Part shown: positions 44,934-52,139 of the stretch, in pieces
Numbering within the stretch: the stretch's first letter is position 1
How the letters are laid out: each line of letters opens with the position of its first letter
NCBI GenBank assembly: GCA_964481655.1
Contig: CAYZVO010000003.1
Span: forward strand, 62,001 to 126,000
Source of the DNA: CALDOK01 sp964481655
GTDB lineage: Bacteria; Myxococcota_A; UBA796; JAFGLY01
Length of the DNA: 64,000 nucleotides
Reading direction: 5' to 3'
Notes under the pieces: generated by a model
The model's database searches: none
What the model saw: the letters and a program-made list of their open reading frames with translations, nothing else
Told to the model about the DNA's origin: nothing
Program-made: the position numbers and the translations under genes

Positions 44934-45980
44934 CTATCGCCTTCTCAGCTCCCAGACCTCGACCCGTTCCTTGGTCCGACGCCGTCGTCCGTCGGGTCCG
45001 GTAGTGGGCTTCACGCGCCGCTGGAGCTTCTGGACCAGCTCGAAGCGGCCCCGCTCGAGCTCCGCCTCGATGGGGTGGGGTAGATCGGGCTGCACCAGCT
45101 GCATGATGGTCGAGAACAGGAGCACCACCCGCCCGTCCTGGGTGACCCGGTCGTGGGCCTGGGCGAAGAAGCGGGGGAACAGGGCGCCGTCGAAGGTCAG
45201 CGCGCGGTCCAGGGGCCGCCGGCCCTCGCCCTGGGTCCAGGGCGGGTTGAAGACCACCAGGTCCGCGGGCGCCCGGCCCTTGCCCATCAGGTCCGCCCGG
45301 CGGGGCGTGATGGGCGGCGGCTCGTCGAAGCGGGTGAGCTCGCGACGTACGCTCTCCACCGCGTTGGGGTTGGTGTCCGTGGCCAGCACCCGGCCGACGC
45401 CGGCCTTGACCAGCATCAGCGCCAGCACACCGCAGCCGGTGCCCACGTCCACGGCGCTGTCCCGGGGGCCATCGTAGCCGGCCAGCCAGGTGGCGAAGAG
45501 CTCGAGGTGGGTGGTGCGGGTGGGGGCGTAGGTGCCGTAGAAGGGGTGGATGCGGCGGCCGAGCACGGCCATGTGCACGCCCTCGTCGTAGCGACGCGAT
45601 GCGTTGGCCAGATCCTCGAGCTCCACCATCGGCAGCCCGAAGGCCTCGAGCTTCGGGTAGAGCTCGGCCAGGAAGCTGATCCTGGGCGCGCCCTCGAGGT
45701 CCACTCGATGATCCCGTACAGGGGCCAGCAGGCGCTTGGAGGTCTCGCGCCACAGCGCCTCGAAGGCCTGACGCTGGGCGAAGGGCGCGTCGTCCCCGGG
45801 CGGGCCCAGGCGCGCGTGCAGGGTGTCGAGGATGTCCAGGCCGTGGCCGTAGCGGCCCTCGAGGGCCAGCCTGCGTCCGTCCTGGAGCTGCATGGCGGCC
45901 CGGGCGGGGTGGGTGTCGCTCCCGACGCTGCCATCGGGGCGGGTCAGGGATGGCTTGGGGCGGTGGAGGACGGTGGGCAT
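44934..45980 (-). CDS. SAM-dependent methyltransferase (PrmC/RsmC-like)
   Basis: 348 residues from ATG at 45980. The first 150 residues are a helical N-terminal domain; then AVDVGTGCGVLALML is SAM motif I near 180, and VVFNPPWTQGE is the NPPW catalytic motif near 250, typical of enzymes that methylate an amide or exocyclic nitrogen (a ribosomal protein, release factor or base). A basic tail (RRRRTKERVEVW) ends the protein. It is upstream of, and on the same strand as, the LtrA-Kir gene. Substrate not assigned. Confidence 0.85.
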   Translation of the reverse strand: MPTVLHRPKPSLTRPDGSVGSDTHPARAAMQLQDGRRLALEGRYGHGLDILDTLHARLGPPGDDAPFAQRQAFEALWRETSKRLLAPVRDHRVDLEGAPRISFLAELYPKLEAFGLPMVELEDLANASRRYDEGVHMAVLGRRIHPFYGTYAPTRTTHLELFATWLAGYDGPRDSAVDVGTGCGVLALMLVKAGVGRVLATDTNPNAVESVRRELTRFDEPPPITPRRADLMGKGRAPADLVVFNPPWTQGEGRRPLDRALTFDGALFPRFFAQAHDRVTQDGRVVLLFSTIMQLVQPDLPHPIEAELERGRFELVQKLQRRVKPTTGPDGRRRRTKERVEVWELRRR

Positions 45981-46070
45981 GGCGCGCCGTGGAAGGGGGC
46001 AGGGGCGTTTAGCGCGCCTGGCGGTATGGCGGCACCGCGGACGGGCACCTTCCGCGCTCGAGCGATTCGC

Positions 46071-46084
46071 TTGACTCGAATCAA
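46071..46084. promoter_or_regulatory. FNR/DNR-like binding site
   Basis: TTGAC-TCGA-ATCAA is one base from the FNR-type consensus TTGAT-N4-ATCAA. Its centre (46077.5) is 41.5 bases before a start site predicted from the TATGCT box at 46107-46112, the usual class II activator position. It fits oxygen or nitric-oxide control of the hemerythrin gene. Confidence 0.6.
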
Positions 46085-46106
46085 GAGCGCTGGACCGAGG
46101 GGTGTC

Positions 46107-46112
46107 TATGCT
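46107..46112 (+). promoter_or_regulatory. -10 element of the hemerythrin gene
   Basis: TATGCT, 22 bases downstream of the FNR-like site and 49 bases before the ATG at 46162. Confidence 0.45.
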
Positions 46113-46161
46113 CCACCCATCGGCGCATCCGATCCCGCGATGCCCCCCCGGAGCGTGCGAC

Positions 46162-46950
46162 ATGAAGCTTCCCGACGGTCTCGGCCAGCAGGCCATCCAG
46201 GACGTCCTGAAGGACCACCCCTCCATCGGCGCCGTCCTCGAGCGCCACGGCATCGGCTGCGTGAGCTGCGCGGTGGGCGTGTGCTTGCTGGATGATGTGG
46301 TGTCCATCCACGCCCTGGGCGATGAGCCCGAGGCCGCCATCGAGGCGGAGATCCGCGCCTACCTGGCCGGGGCCGAGCCCAGCGCCGGGTCCAGCACCCG
46401 TCCCAGCGTGGGCCCCCTGGACATCACCGCGGTGATGGTGGACGAGCACCGGCTCATCCTGCGCATGGTGGCGCTGGTCGAGGCCAAGGCCGCGGCGGTG
46501 GAGCGGGGCATGTTCGACGACTGGTCGTTCTTCATCGACGCGGTGGACTTCATCCGGCACTACGCCGACCGCTTCCACCACGCCAAGGAAGAGGACGTGC
46601 TCTTCGTGGAGCTGATCGCCAACGGCATGCCCGAGAAGCGCTCCCCCATCGAGGCGATGCTCACCGAGCACGATCAGGGCCGCGCCTTCGTGCTCGCCCT
46701 CGAGGCCGGGGCCAGCGCGGCGCTTGGCGGGGTGCCGGGACTCGAGGACGCCATCGTCGAGGCCGCCCGCGGCTGGGCGGGCCTGCTGAGGGACCACATC
46801 CACAAGGAGGACACCATCCTCTTCCCCCTCGCCGAGCGGGTGCTGCCCGCCGCGGTGCGTCCCAGGATGCGCCAGGCCTTCGACGAGGCAGCGGGCGACG
46901 GCGCCCTCGAGGCCCGCTACCGGGCGCTGGTGGAGCGCTGGGAGGGTTAG
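46162..46950 (+). CDS. DUF1858-hemerythrin (HHE) protein
   Basis: 262 residues from ATG at 46162 with GGAG ahead. Residues 10-60 are a DUF1858/ScdA_N-like domain, HGIGCVSCAVGVCLLDD, with a CxxC. After a linker, residues about 95-250 are a hemerythrin four-helix bundle: MVDEHRLIL, FIRHYADRFHHAKEEDVLF, MLTEHDQGRAF and LRDHIHKEDTILFPLAE supply the His/Glu ligands for a di-iron site. Related ScdA/YtfE proteins repair Fe-S clusters damaged by nitric oxide. The FNR-like site upstream agrees with this. Overlaps the convergent hydrolase by four bases. Confidence 0.9.
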   Translation: MKLPDGLGQQAIQDVLKDHPSIGAVLERHGIGCVSCAVGVCLLDDVVSIHALGDEPEAAIEAEIRAYLAGAEPSAGSSTRPSVGPLDITAVMVDEHRLILRMVALVEAKAAAVERGMFDDWSFFIDAVDFIRHYADRFHHAKEEDVLFVELIANGMPEKRSPIEAMLTEHDQGRAFVLALEAGASAALGGVPGLEDAIVEAARGWAGLLRDHIHKEDTILFPLAERVLPAAVRPRMRQAFDEAAGDGALEARYRALVERWEG

Positions 46951-47852
46951 TCTCCGCTGGCTGCTCGCAGCGCCGCCACGATGTCGGCGGTGACCCGGGT
47001 GGTCTCGGGGCAGGGGAACAGGACGAAGTCGTGCTGCATGCCCTCGTGCAGGTGCAGGCTGCTGTCCACCCCCGCTCCCAGCAGGGCCTCCTGCAGGCGC
47101 TGCACGTCCGGTGTGAGCAGATCGCGGGTGCCGGCGTGCATCAGCAGGGGTGGGAGGCCGGCCAGCTCGCCGCGGGCCGGTGAGAGCCGGGGATCCTCGA
47201 GGGGCAGCCCTCCCGCGAACAGCCGGGCGCAGGCGCGCAGGCCCTCGATGGACAGCAGCACGTCGTCGGCTTCGGCGGCGATGACATCGGGCGCCTCCAG
47301 GGTGGCGTCCACCCAGGGGCTGAACAGGACGCTGAGGGTGGGCTGGGGGCCGCCGCGTGCGAGCTGGGCCTGCATGGCGGACAGCGCCAGCCCCCCGCCG
47401 GCGGAGTCCGCGAAGACGGTGACCAGCTCGTAGCGCTCGTCCAGGGCGTCGAGGCTGGCCACGGTGGCGGCGATGGCCCCGTCCACCCGGTGCCCGGGCG
47501 CCAGCCCATAGGCCAGCACGGCCAGGTCGAGCTCCGCGGCGTCGGCGATGGCCGCGGCCACCCGCCACTGCTGGGTGTTGGGCCCCACGACATAGGAGCC
47601 GCCGTGCAGGTAGAGCAGCACCCCGTCGCGCTGCTTGCTCAGGACGTGGAGGGTGTCACCCGCGTCCACCGTGGTGTGTCGCCAGCCCCGCGCCACCGAA
47701 CCCGGCGGGCTCTGGTGGTCGTGCTTGCGGTAGCGCTCGAGGGCCTGGGCTCGATCCACCTCGGTGGCGGCCAGGCCGATGCCGTCCACGACGGAGCTCC
47801 CGACGGTGTGCAGGACCAGGAACTGGGTGAGTGTGGCGACGAGGCTGGGCAT
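46947..47852 (-). CDS. HSL-family alpha/beta hydrolase (esterase)
   Basis: 301 residues from ATG at 47852. LLYLHGGSYVVG has the HGG oxyanion motif; VFADSAGGGLALS has the GDSAGG-type nucleophile (here ADSAGG); HAGTRDLLTPD and GMQHDFVLFP give Asp and His. This fits the hormone-sensitive-lipase-like bacterial esterases, which hydrolyse short acyl esters. Twenty bases after another esterase gene on the same strand, so likely one unit. Confidence 0.9.
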   Translation of the reverse strand: MPSLVATLTQFLVLHTVGSSVVDGIGLAATEVDRAQALERYRKHDHQSPPGSVARGWRHTTVDAGDTLHVLSKQRDGVLLYLHGGSYVVGPNTQQWRVAAAIADAAELDLAVLAYGLAPGHRVDGAIAATVASLDALDERYELVTVFADSAGGGLALSAMQAQLARGGPQPTLSVLFSPWVDATLEAPDVIAAEADDVLLSIEGLRACARLFAGGLPLEDPRLSPARGELAGLPPLLMHAGTRDLLTPDVQRLQEALLGAGVDSSLHLHEGMQHDFVLFPCPETTRVTADIVAALRAASGD

Positions 47853-47872
47853 CGCGGGGTCCTAACGGATCC

Positions 47873-48802
47873 TCACTCCAGGAACTCCTCCACCAGCGCC
47901 GTCGGCTCGTCACCGTCGGCCCCGAAGTCCAGCACCAGCGTGGCGTGGGTCTCGTCGTCGTAGTGCTGCCAGCGAGCGACATGGCCCGCCATCGCGAGCT
48001 GCTCCACGTATGCAGATCCCGTCAGCATCGTGATCCATCCGTGGCCGCCTTCCTCCGCCGATGGCTCGGCCGACACGACCAGCGAGCGGGGTACAGCGTT
48101 GCCGAGGTAGCTCGTCGGGGAGCCCAGCCGCTGCTCGTCCTCGCTGGCGCCGAAGAGGTGCTCGATGAGGGGGATGTTGTCCTCGACCTCGCTGCCCACC
48201 ATCAGCTCGAGGGCGTAGGGCACGTCGTAGGCGTGCACGTCGAAGGACATCACCTCGGTCAGATCCGCGCCCGACAGGCCCGCGCTCTCCAGGTAGCGGT
48301 GGTCGGTGGCGAGCAGGGCCACCAGGTGGGCGCCTGACGAATACCCCATCAGCGTCACGCCGGGCTCACTGACGCCGTACTCTCCGCCGTGCTCTACGAG
48401 CCATGCGAGCGCGGAGGCGATGTCCGCGCATTGCTCGCCGTAGCTGACCTCTCGCGCCTGCCCCAGCGGGCTCGCCAGCCGGAAGTTGAGCGCCGCTACC
48501 ACCCAGCCCCGTTCCAGGAACCACGGCACGAGGTCCGGGGCCGAGGACAGGTTGCTCTTGTCGCCCCCCACCCAGCTGCCGCCGTGCACGAACACCAGCA
48601 AGCGCCGGGGTGCGCCGTCTGGCTGGTAGTAGAGATCCAACGTGCTCATGGATTCGTCACCTCCTTCTGGGGGAGGGTAGGCGAGGTCCAAGGCGGTGAT
48701 CGGATCGACCGGGGGCTGGGAGTCCGGAGCGGCCGTGTCCGCGACCGTGCAGGCCGCGGCGAGCGCGCAGGATGTCGCGATGGCGAGCGCCCGGGTGCTC
48801 AC
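47873..48802 (-). CDS. Lipoprotein alpha/beta hydrolase (BD-FAE-like)
   Basis: 309 residues from GTG at 48802, which overlaps the stop of the gene upstream (GTGA). The signal peptide ends CALAAAC (lipobox). Core motifs: LLVFVHGGSWVGGDK, VVAALNFRLAS, GVTLMGYSSGAHLVALLA (Ser nucleophile) and a late DETHATLVLD His region. It belongs to the carboxylesterase or feruloyl-esterase-like group, anchored in the envelope. An ATG at 48829 would make a longer form, but the overlap and signal favour GTG. Confidence 0.86.
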   Translation of the reverse strand: MSTRALAIATSCALAAACTVADTAAPDSQPPVDPITALDLAYPPPEGGDESMSTLDLYYQPDGAPRRLLVFVHGGSWVGGDKSNLSSAPDLVPWFLERGWVVAALNFRLASPLGQAREVSYGEQCADIASALAWLVEHGGEYGVSEPGVTLMGYSSGAHLVALLATDHRYLESAGLSGADLTEVMSFDVHAYDVPYALELMVGSEVEDNIPLIEHLFGASEDEQRLGSPTSYLGNAVPRSLVVSAEPSAEEGGHGWITMLTGSAYVEQLAMAGHVARWQHYDDETHATLVLDFGADGDEPTALVEEFLE

Positions 48803-49974
48803 GGCGCGACGTACCCGTACAGCGCCCACTGGTTGGGCTCGCCGACCACCAGGAGATCACCATCCGCGGTCAGCGCGATGCCCTCGGGCTTGGAGAGGCC
48901 CGCGTCGGAGAGATCCAGGGTCCCGAACACCGTGCCATCTGCGGCGACGTCCAGGACCGTGTCGGTGCGTTCGCTCAGGATCAGCAGGCGCCCGGTGCGC
49001 TCGTCGAAGGTGGCGCCGGCGAGGTCCCCGGCGTGCTCTGCGAGCGCGTGCTCGGCGTCGAAGGCGATCGCCACCTCGAGTCCGCCGTCCTCGTAGCTGG
49101 CGTCGGCGTCGGACCGGGGCCGGCGGATGGCGTAGACCACCATGGGATCTTGCTCCTTGAAGACCCAGATGGTGCTCGAGGGGGCGTCGTAGGCGATCCC
49201 CTCGCCGCCGCTGTTGCCCATGTCGTCCGCGGCGTAGACCAGCGTCTGCCAGCCCTCGAGATCGACCGCGGTGGCGTCGCCCGAGGGCACCGCGCCGATG
49301 TAGACCGCGCCCGACTCGGTCACGATGGCCCAGACGGAGGAACCCTTGGGGTCCATCCCGAGGTAGGCGATGCCCTCGGTGTCCCGGTAGGCCATGTTGT
49401 CCAGCTCGATCTCCCGCATCAGGCCGAGCTCCGCGTCCAGCTCCACCAGCACGCCGTGGTCGAGCACACCCATCCAGGTGCCGGAGGCTGGGCTCCAGGC
49501 GATGCCGGAGAGGTTGGACCCGATCTCCTTCACCGTCTCCACCCCGGTGGCCAGGCTGTAGCTGGCGAGGGGGGAGTCGTCGGGGGGGCAGTCCTCCTGG
49601 ACCTCGGGATCGGTGTCATCGCAGTCCACCCCGCCCCAGGCCACCGCGTCGGCCCCGTCGCCGTCCTGGTCGTAGTCGGAGCCACCGGAGCAGTCCTGGT
49701 CCACGCCGTCGTACCAGGTCTCCGTGGCGTCGGGGTTCACGGCGGGGTCCTCGTCGTCGCAGTCTTCGCCGCCGAAGTGCTCGGCGTCGTAGCCGTCGCC
49801 GTCGGCGTCGGTCACCGGTGGATCGCTGTCAGCGTCGCTGTCTCCGGTGTGGGTGGCGGTCTCCCCGGTCTCCTCGGGTGGGTCGCTGTGGGCGGGCGCT
49901 GTGCTGTCACCGCTGTCCCCGGGATCAGGGGCACATGCGAATGTGAGCAACAGGACCAGATGGGGGGACCGCAT
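48799..49974 (-). CDS. SdiA-regulated (YjiK-like) beta-propeller lipoprotein with MopE-type repeat
   Basis: 391 residues from ATG at 49974. Lipobox LLTFAC, then a Thr/Gly/Asp linker. Residues about 55-110 are a MopE-like metal-binding stretch: DADGDGYDAEHFGGEDCDDE, NPDATETWYDGVDQDCSGG, DQDGDGADAVAWGGVDCDD. The remainder is a beta-propeller of the SdiA-regulated/YjiK type (LSGIAWSPASGTW, TEGIAYLG, GEGIAYDAPS, KPEGIALTADGDLLVVGEP). Likely a calcium-stabilised surface protein. Translationally coupled to the esterase after it. Confidence 0.86.
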   Translation of the reverse strand: MRSPHLVLLLTFACAPDPGDSGDSTAPAHSDPPEETGETATHTGDSDADSDPPVTDADGDGYDAEHFGGEDCDDEDPAVNPDATETWYDGVDQDCSGGSDYDQDGDGADAVAWGGVDCDDTDPEVQEDCPPDDSPLASYSLATGVETVKEIGSNLSGIAWSPASGTWMGVLDHGVLVELDAELGLMREIELDNMAYRDTEGIAYLGMDPKGSSVWAIVTESGAVYIGAVPSGDATAVDLEGWQTLVYAADDMGNSGGEGIAYDAPSSTIWVFKEQDPMVVYAIRRPRSDADASYEDGGLEVAIAFDAEHALAEHAGDLAGATFDERTGRLLILSERTDTVLDVAADGTVFGTLDLSDAGLSKPEGIALTADGDLLVVGEPNQWALYGYVAP

Positions 49975-49995
49975 GGGCCGATGGTAGCACGGCGC

Positions 49996-50024
49996 TTGAC
50001 GATTCTCGGCGGTGGAGCTAGCCT
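49996..50024 (+). promoter_or_regulatory. Promoter of the metal-efflux operon, leaderless
   Basis: TTGACG (49996-50001), 17-base spacer, TAGCCT (50019-50024), then six bases to the GTG at 50031. Transcription would start at the start codon. No clear palindrome for a MerR or CzcR operator is seen in the 56-base divergent gap. Confidence 0.5.
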
Positions 50025-50030
50025 CGAGCT

Positions 50031-50372
50031 GTGCAACGCGCCCTGCTGGTGATGATCCTGTCCCTCCTGCTCGCAGCGGGGGGCGACCTGTGGCGCTCGC
50101 ACACGGCGGGTCACGCATCCTCGGTGCACACCCACGACTGCTGCCCCCACAGCGACGCGCCGCCCGTCGACGGCGATGACGATGACGATGACGCTTGCTG
50201 CGACATCGGCTGCCACTGCACCTGCGCCGCGGGCATCGTCGCCCTGTCGCCGGCGCGGGCGCCCATCGTCCGGCCCGGCGTGGACGCGGCACCGCTGCGG
50301 GTCGGCTCCATGCCGACCCTGCTCACGGATCACGAACGGGGTCCACCGCCGACCCCACCTCCCATCGGCTGA
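50031..50372 (+). CDS. CzcI-like small periplasmic metal-linked protein
   Basis: 113 residues from GTG at 50031. A hydrophobic signal (LLVMILSLLLAAGGDLW) is followed by HTHDCCPHSDA, a seven-Asp run and CCDIGCHCTCAAG: dense His, Cys and Asp suited to soft metals. The C terminus is Pro-rich. Small His-rich proteins of this type stand at the head of czc/cus operons, where CzcI-like members influence induction. Homology is by pattern and position only. Confidence 0.65.
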   Translation: MQRALLVMILSLLLAAGGDLWRSHTAGHASSVHTHDCCPHSDAPPVDGDDDDDDACCDIGCHCTCAAGIVALSPARAPIVRPGVDAAPLRVGSMPTLLTDHERGPPPTPPPIG

Positions 50373-50432
50373 TCTCCCTGCTCTGTCGCGCTTCGTGGTG
50401 AAGCGTGGCTCCCCCCCTGCATGGAGAACACG

Positions 50433-50786
50433 ATGAAGTCCCTGATCCCCCTGTTCCTGGTCCTCGCGGCCTGTGGCACCCCCGAGCAGCCCGTCGCGAC
50501 CCCGGCACCGGCCCCTGCGCCCGCCCCGGAGGCGGTGGCGGCCGACGCCGAGCCCGCCGCGGCCGAGGGCGGCTCCCACTGCGTCACCGGCGCCGAGCCC
50601 GGCTCCCACGAGGACTGGTGCGCCGGCCACGGCGTGCCCGAGTCCCAGTGCACCCGCTGCAACGCGGATCTGATCCCGGCGTTCAAAGCCGTGGGCGACT
50701 GGTGCGACGAGCACGGCCTGCCCATGTCCCAGTGCACCGCCTGCAACCCCGACCTCGTGATCGAGCGCCCTCCCAAGGAGAGCTGA
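50433..50786 (+). CDS. Lipoprotein with repeated WC-HG-CxxC metal-binding-like motif
   Basis: 117 residues from ATG at 50433, chosen because GGAG lies six bases ahead (the ATG at 50421 is only part of that site). Lipobox LVLAAC and a Pro/Ala linker lead to two copies of DWCxxHGxPxSQCTxCNxxL (DWCAGHGVPESQCTRCN and DWCDEHGLPMSQCTACN). Two Cys pairs and His in each copy look like a metal or redox site. The same motif opens the adaptor protein encoded next. Presumed periplasmic metal chaperone for the efflux pump. Confidence 0.78.
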   Translation: MKSLIPLFLVLAACGTPEQPVATPAPAPAPAPEAVAADAEPAAAEGGSHCVTGAEPGSHEDWCAGHGVPESQCTRCNADLIPAFKAVGDWCDEHGLPMSQCTACNPDLVIERPPKES

Positions 50787-50787
50787 C

Positions 50788-52137
50788 ATGCGGCTGCATC
50801 TCCGGGAGCTCTGCCTCCTGGGGATCGGGCTGCTGCTCGGCTGTGACGGTGTGCTCCCCTCCCAACAGGAGGGGGCGACCGCGGCGACGGAGCTGTCCGA
50901 TCCCGAACTCTGCGCCGAGCACGGCGTGCTCGAGGCCGTCTGCACCCAGTGCAACCCGGCCCTGGCTCCGGTCTTCCAGGCTCGTGGCGACTGGTGCCCC
51001 GAGCACGGCTTCCCCGAGTCCTTCTGCCCCATCTGCTCTCCCGAAGCGGGCGGGCGACCCGCGGTCGAGGTCAGCGGCACCGACGACGCGCCTGCGGACG
51101 GCACCCGGGTGCAGTTCGAGACCCGGGCGGCCGCCGAGCAGGCCGGGCTCGAGGCCGTGGCCGCCGAGCAGAGCGACTGGGTCGAGGGCATCGAGGTGGT
51201 GGCCCGCGTGACCTGGGACGCCACCCGGGTGGCCGCCGTCAGCGCCCGGACGCCAGGCCTGGTCAGCGCCATCCGCGCCGAGGTCGGCGATCCTGTGCGC
51301 CGCGGCCAGGCCCTGGCCGAGCTGCGCAGCGCGCACCTGGCCGGGGATCGCTCCCGGGCCACCGCCGCGCTGAGCGCCCGGGACGTGGCCTCGGCAGAGG
51401 TGGAGCGCAAGCGCGAGCTGCTGGCGGGAGGCGTGGCTTCGGAGCGGGACCTGCTCGAGGCCGAGCGCGCCCTGGCAGCGGCCGAGGCCGAGCTGAGCGC
51501 TGTGGACGCCGAGCTGGCGCTGGCCGGGGGAGGGGAGGGGGACAGCGCCCTGCTCACCGCCCCCATCGGCGGCATCGTGACCGCCCGTCACGCCCGGGTC
51601 GGCCAGGTGGTAGACGGGCTGCAGCCCCTCTTCGAGCTCGCCGATCCATCCAGGATGTGGGCCGAGCTCGACGTGCCCGAGCGGGCCCTGTCGGCCGTCG
51701 CGCCGGGGCAGGCGGTGCAGCTGCGCCTCGAGGCGCTCCCCGACCTGCTGGTCGAGGGCAGCATCGCCACCATCTCCCCGGCCGTGGACCCCGCCACCCG
51801 CACGGCCCTGGCGCGGGTCGAGCTGGACAACCCCGATGGGCTGCTGCGAGCCAACCTCTACGGCACCGCCACCATCATCGGCGCCACCGCCGACGCCGTG
51901 GTCGTGGTCCCGGCCACCGCGGTGCAGCGGGCGGGCGACGCCAACCTGGTCTTCGTGCGGGAGCAGGTGGACAGCTACCTGGCCCGCCGGGTGCGGGTGC
52001 TCTCCCGCCAGGGAGACCGCGTGCGCATCGCCGGCGGCGTGCAGCCCGGAGAGCTCGTGGTCACCACGGGGAGCTTCCTGCTCAAGACCGAGACCCTGAA
52101 GGACAGCATCGGCGCAGGCTGCTGCGAGGTGGACTAG
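50788..52137 (+). CDS. HME-RND periplasmic adaptor (CusB/CzcB-like) lipoprotein
   Basis: 449 residues from ATG at 50788. Lipobox GLLLGC; residues about 35-78 carry two degenerate copies of the motif of the preceding lipoprotein (CAEHGVLEAVCTQCNPAL and DWCPEHGFPESFCPICSPE). Then come a lipoyl-like domain (ARTPGLVSAIRAEVGDPVRRG), a helical hairpin rich in Ala/Glu, a beta-barrel (APIGGIVTARHARVGQVV) and a tail ending GAGCCEVD, as in other HME adaptors. It links the inner-membrane pump to the outer channel. Confidence 0.92.
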   Translation: MRLHLRELCLLGIGLLLGCDGVLPSQQEGATAATELSDPELCAEHGVLEAVCTQCNPALAPVFQARGDWCPEHGFPESFCPICSPEAGGRPAVEVSGTDDAPADGTRVQFETRAAAEQAGLEAVAAEQSDWVEGIEVVARVTWDATRVAAVSARTPGLVSAIRAEVGDPVRRGQALAELRSAHLAGDRSRATAALSARDVASAEVERKRELLAGGVASERDLLEAERALAAAEAELSAVDAELALAGGGEGDSALLTAPIGGIVTARHARVGQVVDGLQPLFELADPSRMWAELDVPERALSAVAPGQAVQLRLEALPDLLVEGSIATISPAVDPATRTALARVELDNPDGLLRANLYGTATIIGATADAVVVVPATAVQRAGDANLVFVREQVDSYLARRVRVLSRQGDRVRIAGGVQPGELVVTTGSFLLKTETLKDSIGAGCCEVD

Positions 52138-52139
52138 CC

